Assembly (NCBI GenBank): GCA_963816795.1
Contig: CAWFLT010000004.1
Coordinates: forward strand, 186,001 to 250,000
Reading direction: 5' to 3'
Source: CAWFLT01 sp963816795
GTDB taxonomy: Bacteria; Acidobacteriota; Vicinamibacteria; Vicinamibacterales; SCN-69-37
Length of the DNA: 64,000 bases
In this document: positions 39,546 to 49,488 of the stretch, piece by piece
How the letters are laid out: each line of letters begins with the position of its first letter
Numbering within the stretch: the first letter of the stretch is position 1
The notes under the pieces: model-generated
What the model saw: the letters and a program-made list of their open reading frames with translations, nothing else
The model's database searches: none
What the model was told of the DNA's origin: nothing
Program-made: the position numbers and the translations under genes

Positions 39546-40439
39546 ATGGAACGCAAGACCGCCCAGGATTTCGATCCCGATCTGCTCATCCTCTTCGACG
39601 CGTATGTGCATGGACACGTTGACCGCCGCGGATTTCTCGACCAGGCGAAACGGTTCGCGGTCGGGGGCGTCACGGCCGGCATGCTGCTCGACGCGCTGAA
39701 CCCGAACTTTGCGGAGGCGCAACAGGTCCCGAAGGATGACAAGCGGCTCCGAGCGGAGTACCTCGAGTATCCGTCGCCCCAGGGCAGCGGCAAGATGCGC
39801 GGTTACCTCGTGCGCCCGGCCAACTCCACCGGCAAGCTCCCGGGCATTGTCGTCATTCACGAGAACCGCGGCCTCAATCCGCACATCGAGGACATCGCCC
39901 GGCGGCTCGCGCTCGACAACTTCGTCGCGTTCGCGCCCGACGCGCTGACGCCGCTCGGCGGCTACCCCGCGGCAGGTGAAGACGAAGCGCGGACGCTGTT
40001 CGGGAAGCTCGATCAGGCGAAGACGCGCGAAGACATGGTCGCGGCGGCAGAATTCCTCAAGGGCCGACCCGAGTGCACCGGGCGGATCGGCGTCGTCGGC
40101 TTCTGCTGGGGCGGCGGCATGTCGAATTACCTGGCGACACGCCTTCCCGATCTCGCGGCCGCGGTCCCGTTCTACGGCAGCGCGGTCCCGGCGGCGGAGG
40201 CGGCGAAGATCAAGTCGCCGCTGCTCATTCACTATGCGGGGACGGACACGCGCATCAACGAGGGGTGGCCGGCCTACGAGACCGCGCTCAAGGCCTCCGG
40301 CGCGAACTACACGGTGCACATGTACGACGGCGCGCAGCACGGCTTCAACAACGACACCACGCCGCGCTACGACGAAGCCGCCGCCAAGCTCGCGTGGACG
40401 CGGACCGTCGACTTCTTCAACAAGAACGTGAGGAAGTAG
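39546..40439 (+). CDS. Dienelactone hydrolase family protein
   Basis: 297 residues with a strong ribosome site (GAGGAGGAG). The N-terminus carries a Tat-like stretch (DRRGFLDQAKRFAVGGVTAGM) ahead of an alpha/beta hydrolase. Nucleophile Cys in GVVGFCWGGG, acid in YAGTDTRINEG, base in QHGFNND, the Cys-Asp-His set of dienelactone hydrolases. The substrate is unknown; members act on lactones and esters. The frame is intact. Confidence 0.9.
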   Translation: MERKTAQDFDPDLLILFDAYVHGHVDRRGFLDQAKRFAVGGVTAGMLLDALNPNFAEAQQVPKDDKRLRAEYLEYPSPQGSGKMRGYLVRPANSTGKLPGIVVIHENRGLNPHIEDIARRLALDNFVAFAPDALTPLGGYPAAGEDEARTLFGKLDQAKTREDMVAAAEFLKGRPECTGRIGVVGFCWGGGMSNYLATRLPDLAAAVPFYGSAVPAAEAAKIKSPLLIHYAGTDTRINEGWPAYETALKASGANYTVHMYDGAQHGFNNDTTPRYDEAAAKLAWTRTVDFFNKNVRK

Positions 40440-40793
40440 TCAGCGCGGCTGCCTGAGCCTCGCCCACTGCTCCTTCACTGCGCCGCGCCGATAACACCGG
40501 CATGGCAGTGGCGCGCGGTGGAGCCCTCTCCCGAGGGCCGCACACCTGGCGGGTGAGAAGGGTGGGCCTCCGCAGCCGATTGGCTTCGAAGGGATGGGGC
40601 ATTCGCGGGTCGCATGCCGAGAAAACCATCGCCGGCCGCAGCGTCACCGTCACGGCCGTCGGCGAACACGGTGAGTGGGTCTTGTGCCGGTTCGAACGCC
40701 GGCGCAGCTAGAACGTCGCAACTCTCCGCCGAGCGAGACTGTCGGCGCGTGCTAAGTTGGAACGACTGCCGCTCGCCGGGATCGGCCAGCGGC
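40440..40793. other. Intergenic stretch, no supported gene
   Basis: GC-rich with a small hairpin, CCCTCTCCCGAGGG. A 69-codon frame (40502-40711) ends TVTAVGEHGEWVLCRFERRR, which looks more protein-like than its start and could be a gene remnant, but I cannot support it. No riboswitch was recognised. Confidence 0.35.
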
Positions 40794-41672
40794 ATGAGTC
40801 GGCTGGCGAACTGGGGCGTCGGGGCGTTGGTGCTCCTGAGCACAAGCTGTACATCCGGGACGGCTGCCCATGAGCCGACTGGCGGCCAGCCCGGCCACTA
40901 TCAGATCACCGGCACCGTGCTGGGTCAACGCAACGCGTCGACGATCACACTCGCACACGATGCCATCGAGCACTACATGCCGGCGATGGCGATGGACTTT
41001 CGCGGCGATGCGTTGCCGCCGCTTCGCACCGGCGATCGCATCCGCGCGACGCTGGTTGTCACCGGCGAGACGAGCCGGCTTGCCGATGTCGTCGTAGTGG
41101 ATTCAGGCAGCACACGACCGGCCGGCGAGGCCGTGCCAGCGCAGCCGACACGACTCGGCGGCATCGTGCCCGATGTGACGCTGGTAAATCAGTCCGGAAA
41201 GACGATCCGGCTTCAGGATTTCCGCGGCCGTGTCCTGATCGTCACCTTTATCTATACGCGCTGCCCGCTGCCGGACTTCTGTCCGCGCCTCATGCGCAAT
41301 GTCCAGGAGCTGCGGCGGACGCTGACGTCGCGCGCCGAGTTGCTCGGCAGAATCCACACGCTGACCGTCAGCATCGATCCGCAATTCGACACGCCACCGG
41401 TGCTGCGCGCGTACGCGAACGCGGTGCTTGGCTCGAATCAGACGTTCGATTGGATCGATTTCGCCACCGGAGAACCCGCGCAGATCGCGAACCTCGCCAC
41501 GTCGCTCGGGCTCCGTTATGAACCCGCGAACGGACAGATCGTGCACACGATGATGACCGCGATCATCGGCGCGGACGGGCGGCTCGTGAAGCAGTTTCCC
41601 GAAATGACATGGGATCTCACAGCGGCGATGGCCGTCCTGCAGCGCGAAGCTGCGAGGCCATCGAGCGAATAG
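40794..41672 (+). CDS. SCO1/SenC lipoprotein with N-terminal CusF-like copper domain
   Basis: 292 residues. The ATG at 40794 gives a lipoprotein signal (LVLLSTSC). Residues about 33-110 match the PcoE/CusF-type copper domain (ITGTVLG, HYMPAMAMDFRG). The rest is a thioredoxin-fold SCO domain, with the copper site in IYTRCPLPDFCPRL (Cys-x5-Cys, longer than the usual CxxxC) and the His in IVHTMMTAIIG. SCO proteins deliver copper to cytochrome oxidase CuA. The fused CusF-like part suggests one chain both collects and delivers copper. Confidence 0.86.
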   Translation: MSRLANWGVGALVLLSTSCTSGTAAHEPTGGQPGHYQITGTVLGQRNASTITLAHDAIEHYMPAMAMDFRGDALPPLRTGDRIRATLVVTGETSRLADVVVVDSGSTRPAGEAVPAQPTRLGGIVPDVTLVNQSGKTIRLQDFRGRVLIVTFIYTRCPLPDFCPRLMRNVQELRRTLTSRAELLGRIHTLTVSIDPQFDTPPVLRAYANAVLGSNQTFDWIDFATGEPAQIANLATSLGLRYEPANGQIVHTMMTAIIGADGRLVKQFPEMTWDLTAAMAVLQREAARPSSE

Positions 41673-41717
41673 AGCGGTTGCACCAAGGTGAAAACGGCTA
41701 TAGGCAGAGGAGACAGC

Positions 41718-43133
41718 ATGGCCCGGTGGAATCGACGCACGTTTCTGAATAGCGGGCTCGCCGCAGGCGCCGGCTTCCTCGGAACCCGGATGGGCGGCGC
41801 GTTCGAGTTGCTGGCGGCCCAGGGGCTCCAGGGCGGCGCCGGCTTCCCGGATGAGATTCTGAATCCCATCGAGGTGAGCGGCGAGGACGCCGTGCCGATC
41901 GTCGGACGCCTGCCCGGCGCGCGTCGAATGTACGTGCTCCCCGCCGATCAGGGCGAGTTCCACCTCGTCGGCAGCCAGGTGGTCAAGCGGATCGCGAGAA
42001 GCCAGGAGAGCAGTGGCGTCGCGGGCGTCTACGAAGCGACGAGCTTCAGCGGCCGCAGCGGTGCGACGATGCCGCGTCATCGGCATCTCAGCAGTCACGC
42101 CGCCTTGCTGGTCTTTGGCGGGGAGCTCGAGTTGGAGCTCGACGGCAAGCGCTGGACGCTCATGCGCGGCGACTTCGCCAACATCCCGGCCGGCACGCCG
42201 CACGCATGGACCATGCGGTCGGACCGGACGCAGTTCACGCTGTTCACGACCGGCCCGCTGGTGGGCCCGGCCATTGTGGCGATGGGGACGCCGCACACCG
42301 GCGCGTCGATTCCCGACGGCATTCCGCACGAGATTCCTGCCGGTAAGCTCGCGCTCGCGTCGCTGGCGGGTGACTTTCAGTTGGTCGCCGCCGAGGCGCC
42401 GGCGGGCGCGCCCACGCGCGTCACGAACAAGGAACTGCCAGTCACGCCGACGGCGTATGTGATTCTCGACGGTGGCGGCGATCGGTTCGGCGGCAACGTG
42501 TTCCTCGCGCGCAACGCGAACACGCACGGCCAATTCCTGTTCATCATGACCGAGGGCGGCCCGGGCGGCGGCGTCGGCGCGCATTTCCACGCGCGCCACT
42601 TCGAGAACTTCTACGGCGTCGACGGCGAGACGCTCGGCTGGGCGCAGGGCAAAGCCGTGCCGCTGCGCACCGGCGACTACTTGCAGACCCCGCCGCGCCA
42701 TCTGCACGGATTCCGGCTGAACCAGGCGTACAATCGCTTCGCGGCCTTTCTCACGCCCGGCATCTTCGAGCCGTTCTTCACGCGCGGCGGCGGCGGCGCG
42801 CGCGGTGGCGGGGCGCGAGATGCGGGCGCCGGCGGCGGCGCAGCCCGGGGCGGAGGTGCACCAGGGGGCGCGCCCGGCGGCGACATGTTTCGGTCTCTCC
42901 AGATGAGCGGCCGCGGGTCGGACGGTTATCCACTCGACGTGCACGGCGCCAAACTCCCGCTGCCGCCACAAGATCCGATCTGGACGCAGGGTGGCCGTGG
43001 GCGGGGCGTCACGGAACGCGCGGCGCTTCTTGCGCACGCGCAGTTGTTCTGCGGCGTGCCGGTCAGCCGCGAGATCACCGCGGAACTTCGTCAAGCCATG
43101 GCGCTCAAGCCGCGCGCGGTCGATTTCCTGTGA
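41718..43133 (+). CDS. Tat-exported bicupin (quercetinase-like) protein
   Basis: 471 residues. ATG 41718 with GAGGAGA upstream. A Tat signal (RRTFLNSGLAAGAGFLG) precedes two cupin domains. The first has ATMPRHRHLSSHAALLVF and IPAGTPHAWTM; the second has GAHFHARHFENFYGV and TPPRHLHGFRL, both with His metal ligands. A Gly/Arg-rich linker (about 357-390) follows, then a C-terminal tail (EITAELRQAMALKPRAVDFL). Dioxygenase activity is possible but the substrate is unknown. It overlaps the esterase start by 4 bp. Confidence 0.83.
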   Translation: MARWNRRTFLNSGLAAGAGFLGTRMGGAFELLAAQGLQGGAGFPDEILNPIEVSGEDAVPIVGRLPGARRMYVLPADQGEFHLVGSQVVKRIARSQESSGVAGVYEATSFSGRSGATMPRHRHLSSHAALLVFGGELELELDGKRWTLMRGDFANIPAGTPHAWTMRSDRTQFTLFTTGPLVGPAIVAMGTPHTGASIPDGIPHEIPAGKLALASLAGDFQLVAAEAPAGAPTRVTNKELPVTPTAYVILDGGGDRFGGNVFLARNANTHGQFLFIMTEGGPGGGVGAHFHARHFENFYGVDGETLGWAQGKAVPLRTGDYLQTPPRHLHGFRLNQAYNRFAAFLTPGIFEPFFTRGGGGARGGGARDAGAGGGAARGGGAPGGAPGGDMFRSLQMSGRGSDGYPLDVHGAKLPLPPQDPIWTQGGRGRGVTERAALLAHAQLFCGVPVSREITAELRQAMALKPRAVDFL

Positions 43134-44191
43134 CGATCCGGCATCGGTTGAGCGTGGTGGCGGTCGTCGCGCTCGCAGTGTGGGACAGCGCGGCCTCAGC
43201 GAGACAGACGCCCCAGGTCGAGCTCAAGACGATGGCCTATGCGGTGCGGGGCGGCAAGGAGCTGCTGCTGGATCTGTACACGCCCGCAAACGCTGGCCCG
43301 GCGCCCCTGCCAGTGATCGTGTTCCTGCACGGCGGCGGCTGGTCCGGCGGCACGCGCACGACGGGCCCGGATTTCCGGCGCTTCTTCGCGCAGGACGGGT
43401 TTGCGATGGCGTCCATCGAGTACCGGCTGACGCCAGAGATTACGTTTCCTTCGAATGTCGAGGACGTGAAGACCGCGGTGCGGTGGCTGCGCGCGAACGC
43501 GGCCGCACATCGGCTCGATCCGAATCGCATCTGTCTCTGGGGCACATCCGCCGGCGGTCACCTGGCGGCGGTCGCGGGGTTGGCGGCGAAAGGCACCTTC
43601 GAGGGCGAAGACCATCTCGACCAGTCGAGCGCCGTGCAGTGCGTGCTCGACGCGTACGGGCCAGTGAAATTCGACGTGATGGACGCACAGACCGAGCACG
43701 AGCGTGCCACGCTGCAGCCGCAGGCCGCAGCGCTCCTCAACGCGCCGCCCATGCGCGGCGCCGGCCCGGGTGGCGGCCGCGGGGGTGCCGGTGCGGCGCA
43801 CGACGCCGCGACGTCGCCCGAATCGCGACTGGTCGGTGCGGCGATTCAGACCGTACCCGACCGCGTCCGCGCCGCCAGCCCGCTCACCTACGTGCGCGCC
43901 GGAGCGCCGCCGTTCCTGATCATGCACGGACTGGCGGACAGTTCGGTCCCGCACGGACAGAGCGTGCTGTTGCACGACGCGCTGGCGGCGGCCGGGAACG
44001 ACGTCACCCTGCGGCTCATCGACGGCCTGCCGCACACCTTCTTCAACCGCAGCGACCTCGACGAGCTCGCCGGGCCGTTCCGCATGACCGTGCGCGAGCG
44101 CGCGCGTACCAGCCCCGAGCGCCAGTCTGAAGATCGCGCCGGCGTCTTCGCCGTCGCGCGCGCGTTTTTTCAGAAGTATCTCGGGCGGTAG
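43130..44191 (+). CDS. Exported alpha/beta hydrolase (BD-FAE-type esterase)
   Basis: 353 residues, GTG start. A signal peptide is followed by VIVFLHGGGWSGGT (oxyanion hole), ICLWGTSAGGHLAA (Ser nucleophile), MHGLADSSVPHGQS (acid) and IDGLPHTFFN (His). A Gly-rich insert lies at about residues 206-220. It is likely a carboxylesterase acting on acylated sugars. It is co-expressed with the cupin gene, and the frame is intact. Confidence 0.88.
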   Translation: MTIRHRLSVVAVVALAVWDSAASARQTPQVELKTMAYAVRGGKELLLDLYTPANAGPAPLPVIVFLHGGGWSGGTRTTGPDFRRFFAQDGFAMASIEYRLTPEITFPSNVEDVKTAVRWLRANAAAHRLDPNRICLWGTSAGGHLAAVAGLAAKGTFEGEDHLDQSSAVQCVLDAYGPVKFDVMDAQTEHERATLQPQAAALLNAPPMRGAGPGGGRGGAGAAHDAATSPESRLVGAAIQTVPDRVRAASPLTYVRAGAPPFLIMHGLADSSVPHGQSVLLHDALAAAGNDVTLRLIDGLPHTFFNRSDLDELAGPFRMTVRERARTSPERQSEDRAGVFAVARAFFQKYLGR

Positions 44192-44203
44192 GGGTCTGAC
44201 CCC
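44191..44203. terminator. Short GGGGTCTGACCCC palindrome between convergent genes
   Basis: A 13-bp inverted repeat in the 23-bp gap between two stop codons. It could help end transcription in both directions, but there is no T-run. It belongs to the motif family at 29891 and 39453. Confidence 0.35.
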
Positions 44204-44214
44204 GGTCTTCGTCT

Positions 44215-45651
<1,437 letters not shown>

Positions 45652-45654
45652 CTT

Positions 45655-45802
45655 TAATTAGTTGCTCGGGGGCCCCACCCTCCTCGCAGCGCCGAACGGC
45701 TCGCTACGCTCGCCTGCGGGCGGTCTACTTAATTGCGCGCAGGGCCCCACCCCCGCGCGCGGCGCCGAAACGGCCGCGCTACGCGCGGCCTACGGCGGTC
45801 TC
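45655..45802. repeat. GC-rich palindromic repeat, tandem copies D1 and D2
   Basis: Two units of about 73 bp: GGGGGCCCCACCCTCCTCGC ... GGCTCGCTACGCTCGCC, then GGGCCCCACCCCCGCGCGCG ... GGCCGCGCTACGCGCGGCC, each ending GGCGGTCT. D2 is closest to copy A (inverse). It lies between DUF1549 and DUF1501. Confidence 0.72.
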
Positions 45803-45857
45803 AGCTTCTCCGTGCCCTACTCTCTCCGTGTCCTCGTTCTCCCCCGTGTCCTCGTTC

Positions 45858-48800
45858 TTATTTCGTCACCGCCTCATCCAGATTCAGCAGCACGTTCGCG
45901 ACCATCGTCCAGGCCGAGAGCGCCGCCGAGTCGGCGCTGCCGCGCGTGCGGTAGTGCTTGAGTTCCTGCTCGTACAGCGCCACCAGACGGTCGAGCTCGG
46001 CCGGTTTCGCCTCGCGCGAGAGGACGAGCTTGATTCCGAATGCCGCGCGGGCTCGCATCTCGGCTCGTGCGGCGCTCGATCCCGCGCGGCTCGTCCCGAG
46101 GTCCGTCGTGTGCTGCCTCATCCGGCCAGCCAGTGCCTTGGCCGCCTCGAACGACGCGGGATCGTTGAGGAGCGTCAGCGCCTGCAGCGGCGTGTTGGTG
46201 CGGACCCGACGCACGGTGCAGAACTCGCGGCTGGTCGCGTCGAACGTCAGGAAGCTCGGATAGGGCGACGTGCGCCGCCAGAACGTATACAGGCTACGGC
46301 GATAGCGATCTTCGCCAGCGCTCGTTGCCCATTTGTCGGCGTTGTACGGGATGTTCCAGATGCCGTCGGGCTGCACCGGGAAGACGCTCGGGCCGAACAT
46401 CTTCTCGCTGAGCAGGCCGCTCGCGGCGAGCGAGGCGTCGCGGATCATCTCGGCTTCCATGCGCACTCGCGGACCGCGCGCGAACAGCCGGTTGTACGGA
46501 TCGCGATCGGCGAGGGCCGGTGTGATCGCCGAGGACTGACGATACGTCGCTGACAACACGATCGTCCGGATCAGCGATTTCTGGCTCCAGCCGTTTGCGA
46601 CGAACTCAGTGGCGAGCCAGTCGAGCAGTTCCGGGTGCGTCGGCGGCGTGCCTCGGGTGCCGAAGTCTTCGCTCGTCTCGACCAGTCCGCGGCCGAAGAT
46701 CTGCTCCCACAGCCGATTGACGGCGACGCGAGATACCAGCGGATTGCTCTCGTCGACCAGCCAGCGCGCAAGCCCGAGCCGGTTCGCCGGCTGGTCGTTG
46801 CGAAGGGGATGCAGCGTGCCGGGAGTGCCGGCGTAGACACGCTCGCCCCTGGCCTCGAAGCTTCCGCGCCGGCGCATTTCGTAGGAAGGCCGCTCGAACG
46901 AACCGCGCTCCTTCATGACCAGGGTCGATGGAATCCGAAGGTCTGCGAGCGACTTGCGCGCGGCCGCCAGCGCGTCGCGCGTCGACTTCAGCAAAGGCGA
47001 CGTCGAGCGGAAGACCGCGGCCAGCTCATCGGCTTGCGCCCGCGTGCGCTCGGCCGACCGGCAGATCCAGCACGCGCCGGAGCCGTGGCGCCAGGTCGGC
47101 GCCCTCGAGTGGAGTTGCCTGATCGGTCACCGACACGCGAAAACGGCCGATGCCCTGTCCGATCGTGCCATCGAGATGGTCGATGCGGACCGTGATCCGC
47201 GTCCCTCCTGGAAAACCGAACGGTGCCGCCGCGGCCAGGACGGCGTGGCGGGGGAGCCGTTCACCGGCCCGCATCGCGTTGATGGCCCACGATCCGCTCT
47301 TGCGCGCGTACGCGACCGCTCCGGTCGTCGTGCCAAGCAGGTCACCGGGCTCGAACGGCGTCGCGGAGTCATCGACCTTGATCGTCTCGAATCGAATGCT
47401 GCGCGGCGCCGGACGCTTCCAGCGGCAATCGGAGCCGCCTCGACGCGAATGCCCGTGACGCGGAAGTGCCCGTAGCCGTCGCGTCCCGGCCCACCTCTGG
47501 GGAGCGAGGGATCCGGCAGGGTCTCGAGCCGGACGGCGGTCACGCCTCGCAGCGTGGTCTCCGCCGTGAACGTGTACGACGTGAGCGGCGGATTCGGACC
47601 CGAGGCCAGGACCGATCCGTCCGGCTGTACGTTCAGGACGACGCCGTTGGTGGCGGCGACGTGACTTGGCGCGAGTGGGGTCCACGCGCTGTACGCGGAG
47701 CGGATTGTTTGCTCCCAACGCTCCTGCGCGTCGCGAATGGCCGGCGTGACCGTCTTCAGCTCCTGATCGATCTGATCGATCGTCGTCTGGATCTCTTTGC
47801 GCGCCTTCTCCTGATCCGCCGTCGCGAGATCCAGGGTCGGCTCGAAGTACCGCGTGCCGTCACCGAACGTCCGGCTCTCGAAGTCGCCGTTGGCGAAGAA
47901 GGCGAGGAAGCGGAAGTAGTCCTTCTGGCTGAACGGATCGTACTTGTGGTTGTGGCACTGCGCGCACGCGAGCGTCGTGCCCAGCCACACCGTGGCGGTC
48001 GTGTTGACGCGATCGACCAGGACCTCGTACCTCGACTCCTCCGGATCGACACCGCCTTCTTCATTCGTCATCGCGTTGCGATGGAAGCCGCTGGCGATCT
48101 TCTGCTCCGTCGTGGCGTTGGGCAGCATGTCGCCGGCAATCTGCTCGATGGTGAACGTGTCGAACGGCAGGTCGCGGTTGAGCGCGTCGATGACCCAGTC
48201 GCGGTACTTCCAGATCGCGCGGCGGTTGTCCTTCTCGTAGCCGTTCGTATCGGCGTAGCGCGCGAGATCGAGCCACGGCCGGGCCCACCGTTCGCCGTAG
48301 TGCGGCGACGCCAGGAGCCGATCGACGACCCGCTCGTAGGCGCCGGGCGACGCGTCGGCCGACGAACGCATCGACTTCCGCCGGCGTCGGAAGGAGCCCG
48401 GTGAGATCCAGGGTGACGCGCCGGAGCAGCGCGGCGCGGCTGGCCTCGGCGGCTGGCGCGAGCTGTTCGCGTTCCAGGCGCGCCAGGACGAAGCGGTCGA
48501 TCGGAGTGCGCACCCAGCCGCCCCTGGTGACTGCAGGCAGTTCCGGGCGCACCGGTTTCACGTACGCCCAATGCTCGTCGGCGGAATCGGCGGCGCCGGC
48601 GGGGGAGTCGGGCATCGGCGCCCCCTGATCGATCCAGGCGCGCAGGCGTGCGATCGCCGCCTCGGGCAACGGGTCGGCGTCGAGCGGCATCCGATCGTCC
48701 GTATTCGGCTCGAGCACGCGATGGATCAGCAGGCTGTTGCCGCTCTTGCCAGGCGTGACGACCGCACCCGATTGGCCGCCCCTGCGGATGAACTGAGGCG

Positions 48801-49017
48801 CGTGCAATCGCAGCCGCGCCCGCGCGGTCGTCGGCCCATGGCATTCGGCGCAGTACTGCTCGAAGATCGGTTGAATGTCGCGTGTGAAGTCGAGCGCTTG
48901 CGGCGCGGGTGGCGCCGGCATCGGTGCCTGCGCGCGCACGAAGACAGAGCCCGCCAGGAGTGTGGCGCCGCACCCGATCACGAGCCGCCGCGTCAGATAG
49001 GACATCCCTCGCACCAT
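45858..49017 (-). CDS. PSD1-type protein: cytochrome c + DUF1549 + DUF1553 (three frameshifts)
   Basis: A signal peptide (about 1-29) is followed by a planctomycete-type heme domain, IQPIFEQYCAECHGPTTARA, then DUF1549 (TPIDRFVLARLE, LLASPHYGERWARPWLDLARYADTNG, TNEEGGVDPEE, ACAQCHNHKYDPFSQ). A beta-sandwich insert comes next, and DUF1553 ends it (NPLVSRVAVNRLWEQIFGRGLVETSEDFG, RTNTPLQALTLLND). Breaks lie near 48362, 47425 and 47040. Length about 1050, typical. It is paired with DUF1501; such pairs accompany polysaccharide use but are unproven biochemically. The start is uncertain (49017 or 49005). Confidence 0.86.
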
Positions 49018-49093
49018 GTCGGCCCATCAGCCAGGCCCGTACGGCGGAGCCTCATTATAGGCGCGCGCGCGGACGCCGCTGGCGCAGTTTGAG

Positions 49094-49354
49094 CTAGCGA
49101 ATCCCCGTGGTCAGGCCCATCTCGTCGGTCCTCGCGACCAGGGCGGGACCCCCGACGTTGACCCACAATTGAGCGTTCTGGATCCGTCTTCCGTCCTCGC
49201 CAATTGCGACACCGCTCAGCTCCCACGACGAATTGGACGACGAACTCGACGGGCCGACTGGTGACGGACGCGCGCCATCGTAGGCCGCGCTCATCATCGT
49301 GCCGGCAACGCAAGCAAACAGGCCGGCGATTCGGATCAGACGGTGAGCGGTCAT
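49094..49354 (-). CDS. Short exported protein with carboxypeptidase-regulatory-like segment
   Basis: 86 residues from ATG 49354. A signal peptide (LIRIAGLFACVAGTMMSAA) and a Ser-rich linker precede WELSGVAIGEDGRRIQNAQL and VARTDEMGLTTGIR, resembling a truncated CarboxypepD_reg beta-sandwich. It may be a decayed or shortened surface protein. Confidence 0.5.
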   Translation of the reverse strand: MTAHRLIRIAGLFACVAGTMMSAAYDGARPSPVGPSSSSSNSSWELSGVAIGEDGRRIQNAQLWVNVGGPALVARTDEMGLTTGIR

Positions 49355-49488
49355 TGCGCCCTCACGGACAGGATGACCGACGGCCGTCGGCAAGTCTTGA
49401 GGGCCGCGTGGGGATTTCGTGAGATTGTGCGCGAGTATCGGGCCGCCTCGCACGCCCGTAGTCTCGCGGGCCCACTGACGCTCAGCGG

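Noticed and set aside
40502..40711. 69-codon frame ending in a protein-like stretch
   Set aside because: Weak start, no ribosome site and no family; noted only as a possible remnant.
42780..42890. Gly/Arg-rich tract in the cupin protein as an inserted repeat
   Set aside because: It stays in frame, and such GGGARGGG linkers are common in exported proteins of this group.
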